Shown: piece by piece, positions 41,496-49,386 of the stretch
Numbering within the stretch: the first letter of the stretch is position 1
Layout of the letters: each line of letters starts with the position of its first letter
NCBI RefSeq assembly: GCF_025717535.1
Contig: NZ_JAJIRO010000003.1
Location: forward strand, 434,001 to 498,000
Source: Paucibacter sp. Y2R2-4
Lineage (GTDB): Bacteria; Pseudomonadota; Gammaproteobacteria; Burkholderiales; Burkholderiaceae_C
Direction: 5' to 3'
DNA length: 64,000 bases
Made by a program: the position numbers and the translations under genes
Notes under the pieces: generated by a model
The model's input: the letters and a program-made list of their open reading frames with translations, nothing else
Database searches by the model: none
Told to the model about the DNA's origin: nothing

Positions 41496-42389
41496 ATGAA
41501 ATGGGAAGACCAAAGACAGAGCGATAACGTGGAAGATCGACGCGGTGAATCCGCGGGCGGTGGTGGAGGAGGTGGGCTGCGCATCGGCGGCGGCCGTGGC
41601 TTGAGCTTGGGCGGTATTGTCATCGCCTTGCTGGCGTCTTGGGCCTTGGGCATCAATCCGATGACGGTGTTGGGGCTCTTGAGTGGCGGCGGTGGGGGTG
41701 CCCCGGCCCCTGCGGTTCAACATGCACAGCCGGGTGCCAAGCCGCAAGATGACGCGGGTCGCTTTGTCAGCGTGGTGCTGGCGGACACCGAGGATGTTTG
41801 GGGTAACTATTTCGCGGCCAGTCAGCAAAAGTACCCGGCGCCAGCCCTGGTGCTGTTCCGTGGCCGCAGCCCGACCGGTTGCGGCATGGGCGAGGCGGCC
41901 ATGGGGCCGTTTTACTGTCCGGCCGACCGCAAGGTCTATATCGATCTGGGTTTTTATGACACCTTGCGAACCCAGCTCGGCGCGCCGGGTGACTTTGCTC
42001 AGGCCTATGTGATCGCCCATGAGGTGGGCCACCATCTGCAAAACCTGCAAGGCACCACGGCCAAGATGGACGCCGCCCGCCAGCGCGTTTCGGAGCGTGA
42101 ATACAACGCGCTGAGCGTGCGCCTGGAACTGCAAGCCGACTGCTATGCCGGGGTCTGGGCCAATCGCTCGCAGCAAAGCAAGGGCTGGCTGGAGAAAGGC
42201 GATATCGAGGAAGGCCTGAACGCCGCCGCTCAAATCGGCGACGACACCTTGCAGCGCAAGTCCCGCGGCACCGTGGTGCCCGAAAGCTTCACCCACGGCA
42301 GCAGCGAACAGCGCATGACTTGGTTCAAGCGTGGCCTGGAGGCTGGCGACTTGAAGGCTTGCGATACGTTCAGGGGTGGGGCGGTTTGA
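41496..42389 (+). CDS. Neutral zinc metallopeptidase (YpfJ family)
   Basis: 297 residues. The N-terminus MKWEDQRQSDNVEDRRGESAGGGGGGG and a single TM helix at about 40-57 (GGIVIALLASWALGINPMTVLG) are family hallmarks. The zincin motif is HEVGHHLQNLQ with the two zinc His and the catalytic Glu; a downstream Glu is in RLELQADCYAGVW. It is membrane-anchored with the catalytic part probably in the periplasm. Substrates of this family are unknown. ELQADCYAGVWAN is close to invariant among homologues as I know them. Confidence 0.92.
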   Translation: MKWEDQRQSDNVEDRRGESAGGGGGGGLRIGGGRGLSLGGIVIALLASWALGINPMTVLGLLSGGGGGAPAPAVQHAQPGAKPQDDAGRFVSVVLADTEDVWGNYFAASQQKYPAPALVLFRGRSPTGCGMGEAAMGPFYCPADRKVYIDLGFYDTLRTQLGAPGDFAQAYVIAHEVGHHLQNLQGTTAKMDAARQRVSEREYNALSVRLELQADCYAGVWANRSQQSKGWLEKGDIEEGLNAAAQIGDDTLQRKSRGTVVPESFTHGSSEQRMTWFKRGLEAGDLKACDTFRGGAV

Positions 42390-42392
42390 GGT

Positions 42393-42409
42393 TTTGAGCT
42401 AGGCTCAAA
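42393..42409. terminator. Short perfect hairpin between convergent genes
   Basis: tttgagc / gctcaaa with a 3-base loop, between the metallopeptidase and binding-protein stops. It lacks a T run on either strand, so terminator function is uncertain. Confidence 0.35.
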
Positions 42410-42419
42410 CAGTCGTGAT

Positions 42420-43208
42420 TTATTCGAGCGCGACGAAGGGGTGGCGTGCGGCAATCGCAGCCACTGTGCCGTCGCGCCGCATGCTGTCCCATGCAAGTTG
42501 CAATTTGACATACAGCGTCTGATTGCCTTCGATGCGCGCCAAGCCCATGAACAGACTGACATCAGAGAGCTTCACCACCGGCTCAATCTGCTTGAAGTCA
42601 TAGCCCAGCTTGTCCATCACTGCGGCAGCCACGGTGCTGTTGGCCGCCACCAATTCATCGCGTTGAATGAAGAGCTTACGCAGCATGGCTGCGTGGTCGG
42701 GGCTGCGGTCCAGATGGGTGCCAAATTCGAATCCATGGGTCAGCAGCGTTCGCTCGGCCGCGTCTTCGCGCACGACGGCGATTTTGTAGGCCTTGGCAGC
42801 TTCCAAGGTTTTGGGCTGGACATCGGTTCTAGATTTCAAACGGTACAGGTACACCTTTCGTGCTGCCGTTGGACCAATCCAGTGGAATAAGGCCTCGCGC
42901 TCCGGCAAACGGGCCATGCTGACGATCAGCGTCCTGTTGTGAGTCTGGGCGCGTTGATAAATTCGAGCCCAACTATTGAACTCAACCCGGTGGCGCAGAC
43001 CGCTGCGCCGCATCAGCTCTTCCATCAACTCCACGGCGTAGCCGAGGGGTCGGCCATTGGCGTCCGAATAGGAGAAGGGGGGGACAGGCTCTAACAAGAC
43101 CAGTACCGCCTCATCGCTTGCCTCGTTGAGGGGTACCTGTGCAGACAATGCATGGCTCACGCTCGCCAGCAACAGCGCTGCCAGTAGGCGCAAGCGCGAT
43201 CTATGCAT
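42420..43208 (-). CDS. Periplasmic solute-binding protein (SBP_bac_3-like), paralogue of 38905-39735
   Basis: 262 residues with a signal peptide (MHRSRLRLLAALLLASVSHALSA). The mature part has VLVLLEPVPPFSYSDANGRPLGYAVELMEEL, ALFHWIGPTAARKVYLYRLKS and DRSPDHAAMLRKLFIQRDELVAAN. Each of these blocks aligns with the protein at 38905. AGGAAAGG precedes the ATG. No permease is near. Ligand unknown; the fold suits an amino acid or small polar compound. Confidence 0.85.
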   Translation of the reverse strand: MHRSRLRLLAALLLASVSHALSAQVPLNEASDEAVLVLLEPVPPFSYSDANGRPLGYAVELMEELMRRSGLRHRVEFNSWARIYQRAQTHNRTLIVSMARLPEREALFHWIGPTAARKVYLYRLKSRTDVQPKTLEAAKAYKIAVVREDAAERTLLTHGFEFGTHLDRSPDHAAMLRKLFIQRDELVAANSTVAAAVMDKLGYDFKQIEPVVKLSDVSLFMGLARIEGNQTLYVKLQLAWDSMRRDGTVAAIAARHPFVALE

Positions 43209-43502
43209 GCCAACACCTTTCCTGGAACTCGAGTTCAGCCATCTTGGCTTGTTTATTGCAGTATTTTGACCTACCGCAGGATTTTCTTTGAAAACCGGCG
43301 CCCTTGCCTGGCCGATTTCGGTCTAAGAATGAGGTGTCATTGTTAGGGGTGAGTGGCCCATGCCGATTGGCTCCACCTGTTCAAGGGGGGCTGCAGTGTT
43401 TCTTTGAGAAGGTTTGTGTGGAACACTCCACGTATGAAAACCGGGCGGTCCGTTAGCATTCGCTACAGGGCAGATTGAGCCAACGGACAAGGGAATCCAC
43501 CA
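43209..43502. promoter_or_regulatory. Leader and promoter region of the HprK-related-A locus
   Basis: 294 bases between divergent genes. Two small inverted repeats are visible: gtgga-acac-tccac at 43418-43431, and gtccgtt (43448-43454) with aacggac (43482-43488) just before the start codon at 43503. Base composition is less GC-rich than in neighbouring genes. I could not place a confident promoter. Confidence 0.45.
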
Positions 43503-44204
43503 ATGAGTACTCGTAACGAACACGATATGCAGACTGACGCCAATGCGTCATCCGAGCACGGCGTTGCCGCCGAGGCTCACGCTGCCGCAATGCAGCGGCG
43601 CCGCCGTTTCATGAAAATCGGCGCCAGCGCAGTGCCGGTTTCACTGACTTTGAGCAGCCGGCCGGTGATGGCTTGGCACTGCAATACAACTTCAGCCTGG
43701 GGTTCAGCCATCTTGTTGAATGGCGGCGCCAGTGTGAAGGCTCGGGCGGAGGCTAAGCAGTTGCAAGGTACCGAATGCTGGTATCTGACCAATTGGGTTG
43801 CGGATACCTGCACAGGGACAAATCTGACCGTCAAGCCCTGGACTGCTGCGGGTAAGTTGGCTTTTGCGTCTCCGAAGAACACTGCGACGTACACGAAGGC
43901 GAATCTGAAGATCAGCCAGATCTTTCCCTTGGGTTTGACTGGTGTTACTTCGACCGATACCGTAAACGCTGCTCTTGCCCGACTGGCTTCAGGGGACGAT
44001 TACAGGGCCTATTTGATTGCTGCACGTTTGAACGCCCTGTATGCACCCAATAAAGACGTTGCCAAGTGCACCGTTTCGAACGGAACCGACATGACGCAGC
44101 AAATGGCCAAGTTGGGGGCGGGCCTATTCAAGCCGACCAATTCGACGGTTGCTTGGACTGCAGACAATATCAAGCAATATCTCAAGGCCAATTGGCTGGC
44201 TTGA
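43503..44204 (+). CDS. Exported protein of unknown family at the head of the HprK-related-A cassette
   Basis: 233 residues. The first ~30 residues are hydrophilic; then RRRRFMKIGASAVPVSLTLSSRPVMA looks like a Tat-type signal, with probable cleavage before WHCNTTSAWGSAILLNGG. The mature part has several cysteines (WHCNTT, GTECWYLT, ADTCTG, AKCTVSNG), many Thr/Ser/Asn and no recognised domain. Codon use is less GC-biased than in flanking genes, as in the three genes that follow. It lies 24 bp upstream of the PqqD-like gene and is the natural candidate for the protein that the cassette modifies or handles. No function is assigned. Confidence 0.75.
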   Translation: MSTRNEHDMQTDANASSEHGVAAEAHAAAMQRRRRFMKIGASAVPVSLTLSSRPVMAWHCNTTSAWGSAILLNGGASVKARAEAKQLQGTECWYLTNWVADTCTGTNLTVKPWTAAGKLAFASPKNTATYTKANLKISQIFPLGLTGVTSTDTVNAALARLASGDDYRAYLIAARLNALYAPNKDVAKCTVSNGTDMTQQMAKLGAGLFKPTNSTVAWTADNIKQYLKANWLA

Positions 44205-44228
44205 TTTCAGTCGAGGCATACAGCTAGC

Positions 44229-44522
44229 GTGACGAAGTGGCGACTGCCTGAGCGGTTGAAAGACATGGTCCTGGCCTGGGAAGGCGAGGACCATTTTGTA
44301 TTTTTCGATGCCAGTTCCGGTGATACGCATTTGCTCAGTGTGTTTGCCTTGTTGCTGGCTGAAGTGATGGAAGGCGATGGCCTTACCCAAACCGAAATCC
44401 GACAGAGGCTGCTCGATCAAGCCGATCCCGAGTTACTGAGCGGAGCGGATGTGAGCCAGGTTTTGGAAATGCATATGCCACGCTTGGCAGAGGTCGGTTT
44501 CTTGCTGGAACAAGCCGTTTGA
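44229..44522 (+). CDS. PqqD-like peptide chaperone of the HPr-rel-A system
   Basis: 97 residues from a GTG start; starting later would remove the conserved WRLPERLKDMVLAWEG. DHFVFFDASSGDTHLLSVFALLLAEVMEGDG is the PqqD-like core, as in the PqqD-related family always seen with HprK-related kinase A. PqqD proteins bind leader peptides of modified peptides and hand them to the modifying enzyme. The stop overlaps the TTG start of the kinase gene. Confidence 0.85.
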   Translation: MTKWRLPERLKDMVLAWEGEDHFVFFDASSGDTHLLSVFALLLAEVMEGDGLTQTEIRQRLLDQADPELLSGADVSQVLEMHMPRLAEVGFLLEQAV

Positions 44523-45436
44523 AGCTGTCTGAGCTTTCAGTGGCCGACATGCGGCAACGATTGGAGACCGGTGGTTTGGCTTTGACCATGCCTCCATTTT
44601 CAGTTCGCATTCGCTCTGATGTAGATGACCTTGCCTTGCATCTGGCTGCGATGTACAGCGAGTTTTCGCTGCAGCCAGATCTTGGGTTTTGTGATTTCCA
44701 TGTTGAGATTTTGCGCTCACGTGGATTGCGCCGTTGGTTCAAACCTCAAGCAGAGTTCTCCTTTGACGGCGCTCGATCTTTTGTTCCCCTTCCGCAGGAT
44801 CAGTGTTTCACCATGCTGGAGTGGGGGCTGAATTGGTGTGTGGCTGCGCATGCCCATCAATACCTGTTGATTCACGCCGCTACGATTGAGCGCGATGGCC
44901 GCGCGGTAGTGCTTCCTGCGCCGCCGGGCTCGGGTAAAAGTACCCTGAGTGCGGGTTTGGTGCATCGTGGTTGGCGATTGCTGTCGGACGAGTTGGCTTT
45001 GCTGGACATGCAAAGTGGCCTGATTTACGGCATGGCGCGACCCGTCAATCTGAAAAACGCGTCGATTGAAGTCATTCGGAAATTTGCTGACCAGGCGGTG
45101 TTGACACGGTCTGTAGCCAATACCAACAAGGGCACTGTCGCCCTGATGAAAGCGCCCGCGGAAGCCGTGCGTCGGGTGTTGGAGCCGGCTCGAGCGGCCT
45201 GGATCGTGTTGCCTAAGTATGTAGCCGGGTCTTCAGCAAGCTTGCGTCCCATGGAGCGAGCTCAGAGTTTCATGACGCTTGCCGAGCAGTCTTTTAATTA
45301 CGACATCCATGGTGAACAAGGTTTTCGCGCGCTGGGTCGTTTGGTGGACAGTTGTGAGACCTTCCAGTTCGAATACAGCGATTTGAATCAGGCGGCCGAA
45401 GTTTTTGCGGAGCTGGCATGTCGGCCCATCAAATAA
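44519..45436 (+). CDS. HprK-related kinase A
   Basis: 305 residues from TTG 44519; the family's conserved N-terminus (LSELSVADMRQRLETGGLALTMPPFSVRIRS) makes this start necessary. The Walker A loop is APPGSGKSTLSAGLVHRGWRLLSDELALL; the segment immediately after includes the acidic DE pair that follows the loop in HPr kinases. It is related to the C-terminal catalytic domain of HPr kinase/phosphorylase but lacks its N-terminal domain, so it should not act on HPr itself. Substrate unknown; by linkage perhaps the exported protein or its nucleotidylated form. Confidence 0.88.
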   Translation: MKLSELSVADMRQRLETGGLALTMPPFSVRIRSDVDDLALHLAAMYSEFSLQPDLGFCDFHVEILRSRGLRRWFKPQAEFSFDGARSFVPLPQDQCFTMLEWGLNWCVAAHAHQYLLIHAATIERDGRAVVLPAPPGSGKSTLSAGLVHRGWRLLSDELALLDMQSGLIYGMARPVNLKNASIEVIRKFADQAVLTRSVANTNKGTVALMKAPAEAVRRVLEPARAAWIVLPKYVAGSSASLRPMERAQSFMTLAEQSFNYDIHGEQGFRALGRLVDSCETFQFEYSDLNQAAEVFAELACRPIK

Positions 45437-46536
45437 ATCCGTCTCCCTTGCTTGTCTCGGCTTTGCTGCATCCCGCCTCCTGCAGCGCATTGAGCCTCTC
45501 GGATTGGGACCTGTTGGTGAGACAAGCGCGCCGCGCAAATCTTCTGGCTACCTTGGGCCTGCGCCTTCAAAGCAGCGGCCAACAAGCACAAGTGCCGAGT
45601 TGTGCCTGGGTTCATTTTGAATCAGCGTTAGTGTTGGTCCGTCGACAGTCGGCCGCCGTGGCGAATGAGGTGGGTCATATCCGCAAGGCTTTGGCGGCAG
45701 TCGATGCGCCGCTGGTCTTGCTCAAGGGCGCAGCCTATTTGCTGTCTTCACATCCCGCTGCCGCGGGTCGGATGTTCTCGGATGTGGATATCCTGGTGCC
45801 TCAGCAGCATTTGGGCCAAGTGGAAGCGGCCTTGATGGTCAATGGCTGGCAGTTCGGTGACTTGGATGCTTACGACAGCCGCTATTACCGCCAATGGATG
45901 CATGAGTTGCCGCCGTTGATGCATATGCGGCGTCAAACGACACTGGATGTGCATCACACCATCTTGCCGCCGACGGCGAGCACCAAGATCAATTCGCAGG
46001 CACTGTTTGAAGATCTAGTGCCGGTGGAGGGTCAAGCTGGTGTGTTCGTGCTGAGCCCAGAAGCCATGTTGTTGCACAGTGCCACTCACTTGTTTCATGA
46101 GGGTGAGTTCGACAACGGGCTGCGAGACCTGGTCGACCTGGATGTCTTGCTGCGGACCCTGGGTGGCGAGGCGATGGACTGGCGGAGTTTGCTGAGTCGT
46201 GCTCAGCGTTTGGGACTTGAACAAGTCTTGGGGCTTGCTCTGCGCTGTGTTCGACGTTTGCTCGGGACGCCATTGCCCGCTGATTTGCTGTTGAATACCC
46301 AGGCTGAATCAGCGTCAGGACTGGTGACGCGTGCCTTGGACTTTGCGTATTTGCGAGCCCTGCGCCCGCAGCATGCCAGCTGTAAATTGCCTGGCAGCGA
46401 TTTGGCACTGTCTGGCCTGTACATCCGCTCGCATTACTTGCGGATGCCAAGCCACCTGCTCGCTTATCATTTGGCCCGAAAACTGATACTTCGCAGTTTT
46501 ACAAGCCCTGAAGCTGAGCAAGACGCTCAAGCCTGA
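45418..46536 (+). CDS. Nucleotidyltransferase family protein of the HprK-rel-A cassette
   Basis: 372 residues; its ATG lies 19 bases inside the end of the kinase gene. The nucleotidyltransferase core is LVLLKGAAYLLSSHPAAAGRMFSDVDILVPQQHLGQVEAALM, where GR-x-FSDVDIL holds the two catalytic Asp. DAYDSRYYRQWMHELPPLMHMRRQTTLDVHHTILP follows, with the third acidic or His region. It matches the uncharacterised NTP_transf_5 group. It presumably transfers a nucleotide to a protein or small molecule. Its strict linkage to the PqqD-like and kinase genes marks one pathway. Confidence 0.87.
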   Translation: MSAHQINPSPLLVSALLHPASCSALSLSDWDLLVRQARRANLLATLGLRLQSSGQQAQVPSCAWVHFESALVLVRRQSAAVANEVGHIRKALAAVDAPLVLLKGAAYLLSSHPAAAGRMFSDVDILVPQQHLGQVEAALMVNGWQFGDLDAYDSRYYRQWMHELPPLMHMRRQTTLDVHHTILPPTASTKINSQALFEDLVPVEGQAGVFVLSPEAMLLHSATHLFHEGEFDNGLRDLVDLDVLLRTLGGEAMDWRSLLSRAQRLGLEQVLGLALRCVRRLLGTPLPADLLLNTQAESASGLVTRALDFAYLRALRPQHASCKLPGSDLALSGLYIRSHYLRMPSHLLAYHLARKLILRSFTSPEAEQDAQA

Positions 46537-46578
46537 GGCGAGTGATCGGCCTGGATTCTTTCGCAAGGCCCAATTGAC

Positions 46579-47196
46579 ATGACCCGACCCAAACCTTTCT
46601 CCATGATCCGCGAGTTCCATCTCGCGGATTGGTTCACCTTGGCCAATGCTTTCGCCGGCATGGGGTCCTTGTTCGCGGTGATGAGTTTTTTGCAGACCGG
46701 GGATGTGAAACACATCTACTACGCCTGCGCTTTGATCCCCTTGGCTTTTGTCTTCGATGTGCTGGACGGCAGCGTGGCGCGGTGGCGGCAGCAGTCCTCC
46801 ATCATGGGACGGGAGCTGGACTCGCTGGCCGATGTAATTTCCTTCGGCGTGGCGCCGGCGGCCATCGCTTACGGTTGCGGCATGCAGGGCTTGTACGACC
46901 GGGTGATTCTGGTGTTCTTCGTCGCCTGTGGCGTGTCGCGCTTGGCGCGCTTCAATGTCACGGCAGAAGCACTCAGCGAGGGCGGCGACAAGGTCAAGTA
47001 CTTTGAAGGCACGCCGATCCCGACCTCTTTGGTCCTGGTACTGGCTTTGTGGGTGGCGGCGGCTCAAGGGGCCGTGGGCGAGCAACTGTGGTTCGGCAAG
47101 ATTGAGCTGGCTGGCTTTTATCTGCACCCATTGGTGCTCTTGTTCGCGGTATCTGGCTCTTTGATGATCAGCCGCATCCGCATTCCCAAGCCTTAA
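46579..47196 (+). CDS. pssA: CDP-alcohol phosphatidyltransferase, probable phosphatidylserine synthase
   Basis: 205 residues with multiple TM helices. The catalytic CDP-alcohol motif reads DVLDGSVARWRQQSSIMGRELDSLAD, that is D-x2-DG-x2-AR-x8-G-x3-D-x3-D with every residue present. VISFGVAPAAIAYG directly after it is characteristic of the PssA branch. It joins CDP-diacylglycerol with serine in the inner membrane for phosphatidylethanolamine synthesis. It begins 42 bp after the nucleotidyltransferase; whether it belongs to that unit is unclear. A strong terminator follows. Confidence 0.86.
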   Translation: MTRPKPFSMIREFHLADWFTLANAFAGMGSLFAVMSFLQTGDVKHIYYACALIPLAFVFDVLDGSVARWRQQSSIMGRELDSLADVISFGVAPAAIAYGCGMQGLYDRVILVFFVACGVSRLARFNVTAEALSEGGDKVKYFEGTPIPTSLVLVLALWVAAAQGAVGEQLWFGKIELAGFYLHPLVLLFAVSGSLMISRIRIPKP

Positions 47197-47215
47197 CTTC
47201 GAGTGCGCAGACAAA

Positions 47216-47253
47216 AAAAGGCCGGATGGCTCTGATGAGCGATCCGGCCTTTT
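47216..47253. terminator. Rho-independent terminator after the phosphatidyltransferase gene
   Basis: A 12-bp perfect stem, aaaaggccggat (47216-47227) with atccggcctttt (47242-47253), and a 14-base loop. The T run at one end and A run at the other let it work in both directions, stopping glcF transcription as well. Confidence 0.88.
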
Positions 47254-47431
47254 GCTTGGCTGGCTGACTCGGCGGGGCCGAGTTGGCTGGCTTGAGGGTC
47301 TCCTCGACCCTCCCCTCCATCGTTTGTGCTGGCTATTGTGTGAAGCTGGAGTCCAAGTGGTCTTGGTATTTGCCCTGGTTTGCGCGCTATGCGAACAACA
47401 CTGGTCCACTCGAGTGTGCGCAATGTCGCGA

Positions 47432-48694
47432 CTAGTGAGAGCCTGAGTTTGAGTTCAAGGCTTGGTCCAAGACTTCGATCCAATGCCGCACCGGTGTTTC
47501 AGTGCCACTCTGCAGGTGCTGGATGCAGCCGATATTGGCTGAGACGATGGCTTCGGCATGCACGGGCGCCAAGGCCGCCAGCTTGCGGTCACGTAACAGC
47601 TTGGACAGTTGCGGCTGCAAGACCGAGTAAGTGCCCGCCGAGCCGCAGCACAGATGGCTGTCGCAGCTGGCCAGTTGCACTTCAAAGCCCAGCTCGCGCA
47701 GCCCCGTTTCAACGCCGCCACGCAACTGCTGGCCATGCTGCAAAGTGCAGGGCGGGTGATAGGCCAGTTTGGCGCCAGGCCGGCTTTGTAGCTTGGGTTT
47801 GAGTATCTGAACCAAATCGGGCAGCAGCTCGCTCAAATCGCGGGTGATGGCGCTGATGCGGGCCGCTTTGTCGGCGTAGGCGGGGTCGCCCGCCAAGAGG
47901 CGCCCATAGTCTTTGACGGTAACGCCGCAGCCCGAGGCGTTCATCACCAGGGCTTCGATCTTGCCAGCCGTGGTCAGGCCTTCGACCAGCGGCCACCAGG
48001 CGTCGATATTGCGGCGCATATCGGCCAGGCCGCCGGCGTGGTCGTTCATATGGCTGCGGATGGCGCCACAGCAGCCGGCGGCGTCGGCCACCAGAGTTTG
48101 AATGCCGGCGGCATCCAAGACTCGGGCCGTTGCGCTGTTGATATTGGGTGCCATGCTGGGCTGCACACAGCCCAAGAGCAGGCCTATCTTGCGGGGGTGA
48201 CTGCGTGTCGGCCAGTCATGGGCGCGTGCGGGCGTGGCCGCTGGCACCTTGTCCTTGAGGCTGGCGGGCAGCAAGGGGCGCAAGGCTTGCCCCAACTTCA
48301 TGGCGGGTTTGAAGGCGGGCGAGGTCAGGCCTTCTTTGAGCAGCCAGCGCACGCTGCGCTCCGCCAGCGGCCGCTCCACCTTGGCTTCCACAATTCCGCG
48401 TCCTATGTCCAGCAGCTGGCCGTATTGCACGCCGGATGGGCAGGTGCTCTCGCAATTGCGGCAGGTCAGACAGCGGTCCAGATGCAGCTGAGTGCTGCGG
48501 CTCGGTTGAGCGCCTTCCAGCACCTGTTTGATCAGATAGATGCGCCCGCGCGGTCCGTCCAGCTCGTCGCCCAGCAATTGGTAGGTGGGGCAGGTCGCGG
48601 TGCAAAAACCGCAGTGCACACAGCGGCTGAGGATGGCCTCAGCCTGTGCACCTTCGGCCGTGCCTTGGAACTCGGGAGCGAGCTGGGTTTGCAT
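47432..48694 (-). CDS. glcF: Glycolate oxidase iron-sulfur subunit
   Basis: 420 residues from ATG 48694, which overlaps the upstream stop by one base (TGATG). Two 4Fe-4S cluster motifs are CVHCGFCTATCP and CLTCRNCESTCP. Two CCG-type domains follow: GCCGAIRSHM and CCGSAGTYSV. It passes electrons from the flavin subunits to the respiratory chain during oxidation of glycolate to glyoxylate at the membrane. It is last of the glcD-glcE-methyltransferase-glcF operon. Confidence 0.94.
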   Translation of the reverse strand: MQTQLAPEFQGTAEGAQAEAILSRCVHCGFCTATCPTYQLLGDELDGPRGRIYLIKQVLEGAQPSRSTQLHLDRCLTCRNCESTCPSGVQYGQLLDIGRGIVEAKVERPLAERSVRWLLKEGLTSPAFKPAMKLGQALRPLLPASLKDKVPAATPARAHDWPTRSHPRKIGLLLGCVQPSMAPNINSATARVLDAAGIQTLVADAAGCCGAIRSHMNDHAGGLADMRRNIDAWWPLVEGLTTAGKIEALVMNASGCGVTVKDYGRLLAGDPAYADKAARISAITRDLSELLPDLVQILKPKLQSRPGAKLAYHPPCTLQHGQQLRGGVETGLRELGFEVQLASCDSHLCCGSAGTYSVLQPQLSKLLRDRKLAALAPVHAEAIVSANIGCIQHLQSGTETPVRHWIEVLDQALNSNSGSH

Positions 48695-49386
48695 CAGCGC
48701 AGGCGGTAGCTGAGGGTCCAGAAATAGTCGAGTTCGGTCCATTCGAACTCAGACACCTGCGCCCCGAGCAAGTCGCGCATGCGCGCTTCGCTGGGGAAGT
48801 TCTTCAACACCTCGTGTTGGCTGCCGTTGGAGAGCTCGCGCATTTGGTAGCCATTGCCTTCGCTGTCAATGCGAAAGATTGGCGAGCTGTCGCCCTCGAC
48901 ATAGCGGTTGTCCATCAGCACCACGCGTGCACCCGCTTGCAATTGCTGATGGAATTGCTGCAGCCAAGCGGCCTGCCGTGAAACCGGCACATGTGAGAAC
49001 CACAGCCCGGCAAAGCCCGCATCAAAAGGGGAGGGCGCCTTGGGCGCCACCAGATCCAGCGCATAGGCATCCGCCAACTGGAACTTCACCCGCTCAAAGT
49101 CCAAGGGTTTGGCCTTGGCCTCGGCCAGCACCTCGGGGTTGATGTCGGTGCATTGCCAGCTCTGCGCCTCGGCGGTGGCGGCGGGCAGCCAGAAGCCGGT
49201 GCCGGTGGCCACCTCCAGCACCCGGCGGCCGGAGAATTGGGCGCGAAGCCAGGCTTGCAGCGTGGCGATATTGGCCTGGCGATGCGGGCGGTCGAATACA
49301 CGCTCGTACTCGCTGGCGCGCTGCGCGTAGTAGCGCGGCATGTGTTGCTCGGTCGAGGCTTGGGCGATGGGGTCAGAGTTGCTCAT
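48694..49386 (-). CDS. Class I SAM-dependent methyltransferase within the glc operon
   Basis: 230 residues. SAM-binding motif I is VLEVATGTGFWLPAA, the acidic motif II is in QCTDINPEVLAEAKAK, and ARVVLMDNRYVEG is the later strand. The N-terminus has the family feature MPRYYAQRASEYERVFDRP. The start lies 14 bases inside glcE and its stop overlaps glcF, so it is translated as part of the glycolate operon. E. coli glcDEF has no such gene. The methyl acceptor is unknown. Confidence 0.87.
   Translation of the reverse strand: MSNSDPIAQASTEQHMPRYYAQRASEYERVFDRPHRQANIATLQAWLRAQFSGRRVLEVATGTGFWLPAATAEAQSWQCTDINPEVLAEAKAKPLDFERVKFQLADAYALDLVAPKAPSPFDAGFAGLWFSHVPVSRQAAWLQQFHQQLQAGARVVLMDNRYVEGDSSPIFRIDSEGNGYQMRELSNGSQHEVLKNFPSEARMRDLLGAQVSEFEWTELDYFWTLSYRLR

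Noticed and set aside
43340..43385. Sigma-54 promoter candidate (tggcccatgccgattggc)
   Set aside because: The -24/-12 elements do not have the conserved GG/GC at the correct spacing.
44519..45436. Classical HPr kinase/phosphorylase (hprK) of carbon regulation
   Set aside because: The N-terminal domain is missing and the neighbours are PqqD-like and nucleotidyltransferase genes, not ptsH, rapZ or ptsN. It fits the HprK-related A family instead.
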